Shown one piece after another: positions 58,062-64,000 of a stretch of 64,000 nucleotides of DNA. Within the stretch, counting starts at the first letter, position 1. Each line of letters begins with the position of its first letter. The stretch comes from Nocardioides iriomotensis (GTDB taxonomy: Bacteria; Actinomycetota; Actinomycetes; Propionibacteriales; Nocardioidaceae). The stretch lies in contig NZ_SDPU01000018.1 of the NCBI RefSeq assembly GCF_004168035.1, positions 118,367 through 182,366 on the forward strand. Direction: 5' to 3'. A program made the position numbers and the translations under genes. The notes under the pieces were generated by a model. The model did no database searches, was not told where the DNA came from, and saw only the letters and a list, made by a program, of their open reading frames with translations.

Positions 58062-60441
58062 TCCGGTGCACCGCGAACAGACGCACGTCGTCGGCGCGGT
58101 GGTCGAACGCCGTCAGCTGACCGGCGTGCACGTGCACCGGGTCGACGACCCGGTCGACCGTGACGCCCGCGTTGTCGACGTACCCGATGACGACCGTCTG
58201 CTTCGCGTCGGCCGCCTCGCGCAGCGCCGAGAGCAGCTCGGCGGGTGAGGACCGCGGTCCCTGCGACGGGCTCGGTGGTCCGGCGGGCCGGTGGGCGGCG
58301 GCCTTGTCGCCGGCGCGGATGGCGGTGACGGTCGCGGCGATCCGGGCGCCGAGGCGCGCGGCCCCGCGCGGGTCGTGGCTGCCGGGCACGCCCTGGTCGG
58401 TGCGCCGGGTGCGCGGTGAGCGCGCCCGCTGCACCTCCCGGCGGGCCAGCCGCACGGTGCCGTCCGGCGCCTCGACCACCGGGGCGGCGCCCAGCTCGCG
58501 GAGCCGGGGGAGCAGCACGTCGAGCGGTACGTCGCTCACCACGACCGTCGGCGCGATCCGCCGCAGCCGCAGCGAGGACGCCTTGGGGTGGTGGACGAGC
58601 TCGGCGAGCGCGGACTCGTCGTCGCTGCGCAGGAACGACTCGGCCGAGCCGACCCGGACCGTGCCGAACTTCCGGGAGACGTCGTCGACGAGGTACACCA
58701 GCGGCTGGGGCACCGGCGTCCGCGACGCCGCGCTCAGGAACGCGTGGATCTCGGCGGCCGACCAGCCGCTGTCGAAGCCGCGGCGCACCGACCGCTCGGT
58801 GAACCGGTAGACCGTCGCGCCCCCGCGTGACTCGATGTCGGCGAGCGTGGCCAGGTTGCGGCCGAGGTCCTGCTCCAGCGGCCCCGGCGCCACCGCGGTC
58901 AGGTCGGCCTGGAGCAAAACGTGGTCGACCGGCTCGGGCAGCAGCGGCTCGAGCGCCGCGGCCGCGTGGTGGGTCGGGTCGTCGTCGCCGAGCAGCGCGC
59001 GGCCGTGTGCGGCGAGCCCGCCCAGGGCCACGACGCCGACGATCGCGGCCTCCTCCATCGTCCAGGCCACCGCCTCGCGGCGGAGGGCGGGCCGCCGCGG
59101 CCGCAGCCAGGCCAGACGGTCGACGAGCGAGGGCAGCCCGGTGCCGGCCGCGAGCACCTCGCCGGCCGGCAGCTCGCCGACCTCGCGCAGCGCCGAGCGG
59201 CGGGTGTCGACCAGCCACGCACGCTCGAGGTCGGGGGCCAGCGCGTTGACCGGCTTGCCGCCGACGCGGCTGCCGACCTGGCCGAACATCCGGGGCGAGT
59301 CGAGCCAGGCCAGCGCGAGCCGGGTCCACCTGTCGGCGACGCTGGTGGCGGTCCAGTGGTCGAAGGCGTCGGTGGGCAGCCAGGCGGCGTCCTGCTCGTC
59401 GGTCGAGCCGACGTCGATGAGCCCGGCCGCCCAGGCCAGCTCGACGTGCAGCGCCGCGACCTTCTCCTCGACGTGCAGCAGCTCCGCGGCCGACTTGAGC
59501 TCGCGCACGCCGAGGCCGCCGGAGCGCAGCGCGTTGGGCGGCTGGGTGCCCCAGTGCTCCAGGAGCAGCTCGACGTGCCGGACCATCTCGAACGCCGCCC
59601 CGGCCGCGGCCCGGTCGACCAGGCCCGCGTCGCGCGAGCCGGTGACGAGGGCGGGCGGGCCGACGACGGCCTCGCGGGTGGTGCGGCCGCCGCGCAGGTG
59701 CAGCGCGACCTCCCGGGGGAGCGCGACGTGGCGGCGGTCCTTGGCCACCAGCAGGGCGCGGGCGAGCAGGCTGTCCACCGGCCCGGCGTGGTCGGCGCGG
59801 CGCACGGGACGGTCGGTCGCCTCGACGCTGCCGTCGCGACCCTCCCGGTCGAGGTGGTCGAGGATCGCCCGGGCCCGGTCGTCCACCTCGCCGACGAGCG
59901 CGGCCACCCGGTCGGGGTCGGCGAGCAGGTCGCGGATCGCGGCGATGTCGGCGCTGCGGTCGCCGGACGGGGCCAGCCCGAGGTCGGCAGCGAGCATCGC
60001 GACCCGGCTGGGCCCGTAGCCGCCCAGCAGCAGCTCCACGTCCGGGCCCAGACCGCTCACCGCGGTGCCGACGGCGTCGCCGAGCACGCTGAGGGCGCGC
60101 AGCAGGTCGTCGTCGCCCCAGACCAGCGCGAGCGCGTGCAGCCGGTCCAGCGCCGCGTCGACCGCGGTCTCGTCGGCGTTCACCAGCGCCCGGACGCGTC
60201 CGCGGGACGCCGTACCGCCGCACGCGAGGACCGCGTCGAGCACCGTCAGCTCGAGCTGGTCGAGCTGGTCGACCGCGCGCAGCGCCGACGCGCGGGTGCC
60301 GGCCCGGGACGCGAGCTGGCCGGAGTCCTGCGGCGCGGGCGACGCCAGGTCGGGTCGCTCCCGCAGCAGGCGGGACAGCGCCGCGTCCGACCAGCCGCGC
60401 AGCTGGTCGGCGAGGGTGCGCGGGGGCTCGGACGCGGGCAT
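58030..60441 (-). CDS. XPB-associated helicase-associated/WYL-like domain protein
   Basis: A protein of 803 residues. Winged-helix-like segments in the N-terminal 200 residues include LDQLELTVLDAVLACGGTAS and VNADETAVDAALDRLHALAL. The centre has no Walker motif. The C-terminus is WYL-like: QTVVIGYVDNAGVTVDRVVD, then PVHVHAGQLTAFDHRADDVR. In mycobacteria the homologue (Rv0862c) adjoins the XPB gene; here the pair is separated by a CGNR, a pectate lyase and two c-di-GMP genes. Likely role is in DNA repair or its regulation with XPB. ATG 60441 is preferred over GTG 60450. Confidence 0.85.
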   Translation of the reverse strand: MPASEPPRTLADQLRGWSDAALSRLLRERPDLASPAPQDSGQLASRAGTRASALRAVDQLDQLELTVLDAVLACGGTASRGRVRALVNADETAVDAALDRLHALALVWGDDDLLRALSVLGDAVGTAVSGLGPDVELLLGGYGPSRVAMLAADLGLAPSGDRSADIAAIRDLLADPDRVAALVGEVDDRARAILDHLDREGRDGSVEATDRPVRRADHAGPVDSLLARALLVAKDRRHVALPREVALHLRGGRTTREAVVGPPALVTGSRDAGLVDRAAAGAAFEMVRHVELLLEHWGTQPPNALRSGGLGVRELKSAAELLHVEEKVAALHVELAWAAGLIDVGSTDEQDAAWLPTDAFDHWTATSVADRWTRLALAWLDSPRMFGQVGSRVGGKPVNALAPDLERAWLVDTRRSALREVGELPAGEVLAAGTGLPSLVDRLAWLRPRRPALRREAVAWTMEEAAIVGVVALGGLAAHGRALLGDDDPTHHAAAALEPLLPEPVDHVLLQADLTAVAPGPLEQDLGRNLATLADIESRGGATVYRFTERSVRRGFDSGWSAAEIHAFLSAASRTPVPQPLVYLVDDVSRKFGTVRVGSAESFLRSDDESALAELVHHPKASSLRLRRIAPTVVVSDVPLDVLLPRLRELGAAPVVEAPDGTVRLARREVQRARSPRTRRTDQGVPGSHDPRGAARLGARIAATVTAIRAGDKAAAHRPAGPPSPSQGPRSSPAELLSALREAADAKQTVVIGYVDNAGVTVDRVVDPVHVHAGQLTAFDHRADDVRLFAVHRITGVAALRDA

Positions 60442-60536
60442 CCGCACCACGCTACCGCTCGACTCGTCTGCGAACCGCCCGTGTGAATCACCCCGAACAC
60501 CGCAGACGAGTCGTTCTGACTGTCAGGATTGGCCCC

Positions 60537-61496
60537 ATGGCGGTCATCGAGGCGCGAAGTCTCGGAAAGTCGTACGCCGGGAAGCCGGCGGTCGTCGACC
60601 TGTCCTTCGACGTGCAGCCCGGCAGCGTCACCGGCTTCCTCGGGCCCAACGGTGCCGGCAAGTCGACCACGATGCGGCTCATGCTCGGCCTCGACAAGGG
60701 CGCCGGGACGACGACGTTCGACGGGGTCCCGTTCACCTCCCTGGACCGGCCGATGCACCACGTCGGCGCGCTGCTGGAGGCCAAGCCGTTCCACCCGACC
60801 CGCACCGCGCGCAACCACCTGCGCATGCTCGCCTCGGCCAGCGGGATCCCGGCACGGCGGGTCGACGAGGTGCTGGAGCAGCTCGGGCTCTCCTCGGTCG
60901 CGCGGAAGAAGCCGCGCACCTTCTCGATGGGCATGGGTCAGCGGCTCGGGCTCGCGGCCGCGCTGCTCGGCGACCCGCACACGCTGATCCTCGACGAGCC
61001 CGCCAACGGCCTCGACCCGCAGGGCATCCAGTGGATCCGCGAGCTGCTGCGGGGGTTCGCCGCCCAGGGCCGGTCGGTGTTCGTCTCCAGCCACCTGCTC
61101 CCCGAGATGGCGCTGATGGCCGACCAGCTCGTCGTGGTCGGCCGCGGCCGGCTCATCGCCAGCGGCCCGATCCAGGACTTCGTGCGCAGCTCGCGCCGCA
61201 ACGCCGTGCTGGTGCGGACGCCCCAGGCGACCGACCTCGCCGACGTCCTGCGCGGCCGCGGCGCGACGGTCGAGGCGGTCGAGCCCGGCGCGCTCTCGGT
61301 GAGCGGCCTGGACCTCGAGACCGTCGGCGACGTCGCCTTCGACGCGGGGATCCGCCTGCACGAGCTGTCGCCCCGGACGGCCACGCTCGAGGAGGCGTTC
61401 CTCGAGGCGACCGAGGGGGCGCAGGAGTTCGAGGCGCACGCGCGGCCCGAGCCGGGGACGACGGGCTCGACGACGTCGGGGGAGGAGGCCTCGTGA
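60537..61496 (+). CDS. ABC transporter ATP-binding protein
   Basis: ABC ATPase of 319 residues. Walker A is FLGPNGAGKSTTMRLMLGL, signature TFSMGMGQRLGLAAALLGDP, Walker B TLILDEPANGLDPQGI, then FVSSHLLPEMALMADQLVVV. The C-terminal 100 residues (LADVLRGRGATVEAVEPGAL to EEAS) form a substrate/permease-coupling region as in drug-resistance exporters. ATG 60537 is the start. Its stop overlaps the permease GTG, so the two form a simple exporter. The substrate is unknown. Confidence 0.93.
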   Translation: MAVIEARSLGKSYAGKPAVVDLSFDVQPGSVTGFLGPNGAGKSTTMRLMLGLDKGAGTTTFDGVPFTSLDRPMHHVGALLEAKPFHPTRTARNHLRMLASASGIPARRVDEVLEQLGLSSVARKKPRTFSMGMGQRLGLAAALLGDPHTLILDEPANGLDPQGIQWIRELLRGFAAQGRSVFVSSHLLPEMALMADQLVVVGRGRLIASGPIQDFVRSSRRNAVLVRTPQATDLADVLRGRGATVEAVEPGALSVSGLDLETVGDVAFDAGIRLHELSPRTATLEEAFLEATEGAQEFEAHARPEPGTTGSTTSGEEAS

Positions 61497-62314
61497 CCGA
61501 CGCGCTGCGCTACGAGTGGGCCCGCATCATCACGATCCGCTCGACGTACTGGCTGACCGGTCTCGCGCTCGCCTTCGCCATGCTCGTCGCCGGCGCCGCG
61601 TCGTGGGGCTTCGCGACCGAGGCCGACGGCGGCGGCGGCAGCCAGGCCCAGCTCGGCCTCGACCTGCTCGGCCCGTGGCTCGGCACCCAGTTCGCCCGCG
61701 GCGGCGCGCCGTACTTCGTCGGCTACCTCCTCGCGATGATCGGCATCCTGGCGTGGGGCCACGAGTACCGCCACGGTCAGATCCGCGCCACCCTCACCAC
61801 GCTGTCCTCGCGGACCAGCGTCTGGATCGCGAAGTACGTCGTCGTCAACGCGTGGGTCGCCGCCGTGGTGTCGGCCTGCTACTGGGTCGCTGTGCTGGTC
61901 GGGGTGGTGTGGCTGCGCAACTACCCGGCCGACCTGGTCACCGGCGAGACCGTCGGCGGCTGGGGCCGCGCCGTGCTGCACGCCGGCCTGCTCTGCTCGC
62001 TCGCGATGGCGTTCACCGGCATCATCCGCAACCAGACCGCCGGCCTGGTGCTGCTGTTCCTCTGGCCGCTGGCGATCGAGAACGTCATCACCCTGATCTT
62101 CTTCCTCGTCCCCCGGTTGCGGGAGCACGAGGCGCTCACCCGGTTCCTGCCGTTCGGCGCCGGCAACCGGATCCACAGCGACGCCTTCCCGAACCTCGGC
62201 TCGACCACGTTCGGCGACCCGCTTACCTGGGTCGGCGGGCTGGTGGTGTTCGGCGGCCTCACCGTCGTGCTGATGGCCGTCAGCGTGGTGCTGTTCCGCC
62301 GGCGCGACGCCTGA
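61493..62314 (+). CDS. ABC transporter permease (ABC-2-like)
   Basis: A protein of 273 residues with about six membrane helices: YWLTGLALAFAMLVAGAASW, FVGYLLAMIGILAWGHEY, YVVVNAWVAAVVSACYW, GLLCSLAMAFTGIIR, LVLLFLWPLAIENVITLIFF and VVFGGLTVVLMAVSVVLF. The motif EYRHGQIRATLTT after the second helix is typical of ABC-2 subunits. GTG 61493 overlaps the ATPase stop. It probably exports a hydrophobic compound or protects against one. Confidence 0.9.
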   Translation: MTDALRYEWARIITIRSTYWLTGLALAFAMLVAGAASWGFATEADGGGGSQAQLGLDLLGPWLGTQFARGGAPYFVGYLLAMIGILAWGHEYRHGQIRATLTTLSSRTSVWIAKYVVVNAWVAAVVSACYWVAVLVGVVWLRNYPADLVTGETVGGWGRAVLHAGLLCSLAMAFTGIIRNQTAGLVLLFLWPLAIENVITLIFFLVPRLREHEALTRFLPFGAGNRIHSDAFPNLGSTTFGDPLTWVGGLVVFGGLTVVLMAVSVVLFRRRDA

Positions 62315-62462
62315 ACGCGCGCACGGGCGGGGCTCGCCACACCACGACGCGGAAAGTATGGGCGAAGGCCACATATCCAGCGTCCGGTGTTGTTCGTAGC
62401 GTCCGGGGGTAGACCAAAGAGAGACGCAGGTCACCCGACCGGTCCGCGAAAGGAACCCCCTG

Positions 62463-63833
62463 ATGTCCACACCCGCCACGGGCCAGTCGACGACGAGCCC
62501 GGCGCCGGCGACCGAGAAGACGAACATCGTCAAGGTCGTCTTCGCCAGCCTCATCGGCACCGCCGTCGAGTGGTACGACTTCTTCCTCTACGGCTCCGCC
62601 GCCGCCCTGGTGTTCGGTGCCCTGTTCTTCCCCGAGTCCGACCCGGTGACCGGCACGCTGCTGGCGTTCGGCACCTACGCGCTCGGCTTTGTCGCCCGGC
62701 CGCTCGGCGGCGTCGTCTTCGGCCACTTCGGCGACCGCGTCGGCCGCAAGAAGATGCTCGTCGTCTCGCTGATGATGATGGGTGTCGCGACGTTCGCGAT
62801 CGGCCTGCTGCCGACGTACGAAGCCATCGGCATCGCCGCGCCGATCCTGCTGCTGGTCTGCCGCCTCCTCCAGGGCTTCGCGGTCGGCGGCGAGTGGGGC
62901 GGCGCCGTCCTCATGGTCGCCGAGCACGGTGACGAGAAGAGCCGCGGCTTCTGGAGCAGCTGGCCGCAGGCCGGCGTCCCGCTCGGCAACATGCTCGCCA
63001 CCGGCGTGCTGTTCATCCTGGCCGCGGTGCAGAGCGACGACGCCTTCAACAGCTGGGGCTGGCGCATCCCGTTCCTGCTGTCGGCCGTGCTGGTGCTGAT
63101 CGGCCTGTTCGTCCGGCTGTCGCTCGAGGAGTCCCCGGTCTTCAAGGAGGCCAAGGCCGAGATCGAGGAGAAGAAGCAGACCGCGTCGCACCTGCCGATC
63201 CTCGAGGTGATCAAGACCTACCCCAAGGAGGTCCTCATCGCGATGGGCATGCGGATGGCGGAGAACATCTCCTACTACATCTTCACCGTCATCTCGATCA
63301 CCTACGTGACGACGTACCTCGGTGCCGACAAGGACCTCATCCTCAAGGTGCTGCTCGTCGGTGCGGGCATGCAGTTCGTGATCATCCCGCTGATCGGCGC
63401 GCTGTCCGACCGCGTCGGACGACGTCCGCTCTACCTGGTCGGCGCGATCGGCGTCGGCATCTGGGGCTTCGTCTTCTTCGGGCTGCTCGACGACATGACC
63501 ACCGGCAGCGTGATGCTCGCCGTCATCGTCGGGCTGGTCTTCCACTCGCTGATGTACTCCCCGCAGGCGGCGTTCTTCTCGGAGCTCTTCGGTACGTCGG
63601 TGCGCTACACCGGCGCCTCGGTCGGCTACCAGCTCGCGTCGATCTTCGCCGGTGCGCTGGCGCCGATCATCGCGGTCAAGCTGCTCGGCGACGTGGCCGA
63701 CAAGGACACCTTCTCCGTCGGCGTCTACATGGCGATCGCCTCGGTGCTGACCATCGTCGCGGTGCTCGCGGCCAAGGAGACCAGGGCGTCCTCCCTGCGC
63801 CACGACCGCGTGGTGCGCGGCGCGCACGACTGA
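62463..63833 (+). CDS. MHS-family MFS transporter (ProP/ShiA-like metabolite:H+ symporter)
   Basis: A protein of 456 residues with 12 predicted helices. The MHS motif is GTAVEWYDFFLYGSAAALVF. GVVFGHFGDRVGRKKMLVVS and LIGALSDRVGRRPLYLVGA are the two A-motifs of major facilitators. RLLQGFAVGGEWGGAVLMVA is an MHS signature. It imports carboxylates, betaine or similar solutes with protons. ATG 62463 has GAAAGGA upstream. A strong hairpin follows 15 bp after the stop. Substrate not predictable. Confidence 0.93.
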   Translation: MSTPATGQSTTSPAPATEKTNIVKVVFASLIGTAVEWYDFFLYGSAAALVFGALFFPESDPVTGTLLAFGTYALGFVARPLGGVVFGHFGDRVGRKKMLVVSLMMMGVATFAIGLLPTYEAIGIAAPILLLVCRLLQGFAVGGEWGGAVLMVAEHGDEKSRGFWSSWPQAGVPLGNMLATGVLFILAAVQSDDAFNSWGWRIPFLLSAVLVLIGLFVRLSLEESPVFKEAKAEIEEKKQTASHLPILEVIKTYPKEVLIAMGMRMAENISYYIFTVISITYVTTYLGADKDLILKVLLVGAGMQFVIIPLIGALSDRVGRRPLYLVGAIGVGIWGFVFFGLLDDMTTGSVMLAVIVGLVFHSLMYSPQAAFFSELFGTSVRYTGASVGYQLASIFAGALAPIIAVKLLGDVADKDTFSVGVYMAIASVLTIVAVLAAKETRASSLRHDRVVRGAHD

Positions 63834-63847
63834 CTCACCGGCTCGAC

Positions 63848-63887
63848 GCACGAGGCCCCGCTCCGGATTCGGAGCGGGGCCTCGTGC
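63848..63887 (+). terminator. Hairpin terminator after the MFS gene
   Basis: A perfect 18-bp stem (63848-63865 and 63870-63887) with a GATT loop, almost all G/C. It lies 15 bp after the MFS stop. No T-run follows, as often in this group. Confidence 0.9.
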
Positions 63888-63914
63888 CGTCCCGGACGTC
63901 TTCCCGGCGGAAAC

Positions 63915-63963
63915 GGGTCACGAACGACAGCCAGCGGCCGGCGTGTCGTGTCGTTCGTGACCC
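63915..63963. repeat. Long inverted repeat at the window end
   Basis: GGGTCACGAACGACA at 63915-63929 and its exact complement TGTCGTTCGTGACCC at 63949-63963 form 15-bp arms around a 19-base loop. It may be a second terminator serving an opposite-strand gene beyond the window, or a dispersed intergenic repeat. Confidence 0.75.
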
Positions 63964-64000
63964 ATTGCCTTTGGTCGGCTGTCCGTGTGGTGGTTGGGGC

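Noticed and set aside
1..64000. tRNA, rRNA, CRISPR arrays, insertion sequences, integrase or attachment sites
   Set aside because: No cloverleaf, rRNA core, repeat-spacer array, transposase or integrase reading frame was visible by eye; absence cannot be proven without covariance-model searches.

Overview
The window is a very GC-rich, densely coded actinobacterial chromosome segment. Mycofactocin genes, SigE- and SigJ-type ECF sigma factors, HelR, XPB, a CGNR regulator and GTG/ATGA-coupled starts together suggest Nocardioides or a close relative (Nocardioidaceae). This placement is inferred from gene content, not from a marker gene. I saw no rRNA, tRNA, CRISPR array or transposase.

Layout. 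(1) 1-4965: mftD (3' part only), a mycofactocin-type SDR, an iron-type alcohol dehydrogenase and the MadS/MadR two-component system, all on the plus strand. (2) 5033-31481: an accessory stretch holding three ECF sigma factors (one disrupted by a 10-bp tandem duplication), a frameshifted FUSC pseudogene, serA, two paralogous ATPase-LuxR regulators around a DUF5995 secreted protein, a GDSL hydrolase, cspA, slipin, an ECF41/carboxymuconolactone decarboxylase pair with a recognisable ECF41 promoter, two DUF4386 membrane proteins, a phosphotransferase-like protein lacking both catalytic Asp residues, and a LysR/YeiH pair. From 16.8 to 29.1 kb most gene gaps hold one copy of a short repeated motif, consensus GCGGCGGAAWGACGCG. 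(3) 31468-40630: the rest of the mycofactocin/methanol-oxidation system. mftM, madC, madB and mdo are on the minus strand and mftA, mftB, mftC, mftE and mftF diverge on the plus strand. (4) 40620-46134: CutC, a DUF4031-S66 peptidase fusion, an HD protein, a nucleoside hydrolase and a secreted protein of unknown function. (5) 46192-62314: HelR, an aminotransferase, a HIT protein, XPB, a CGNR regulator, pectate lyase, a divergent c-di-GMP gene pair, the XPB-associated WYL-like protein and an ABC exporter. (6) 62463-63833: an MHS-family MFS symporter, followed by a strong hairpin.

How it works together. MftA is a 38-residue precursor ending in IDGMCGVY. MftB/MftC modify it, MftE cleaves it, MftD oxidises it, MftF glycosylates it and MftM methylates it, giving the redox cofactor mycofactocin. 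The cofactor serves nicotinoprotein alcohol dehydrogenases: Mdo, the second iron-type ADH and the SDR. MadB/MadC look like a MoxR/VWA activation pair for Mdo and carry His-rich segments. MadS/MadR (MnoS/MnoR in mycobacteria) probably regulate the set. In mycobacteria these genes lie close together. Here they are split by about 26.5 kb of unrelated genes, with mftD missing from its usual place between mftC and mftE. That split, the repeat family confined to the intervening segment, and the sigma-factor duplication are the most notable observations.
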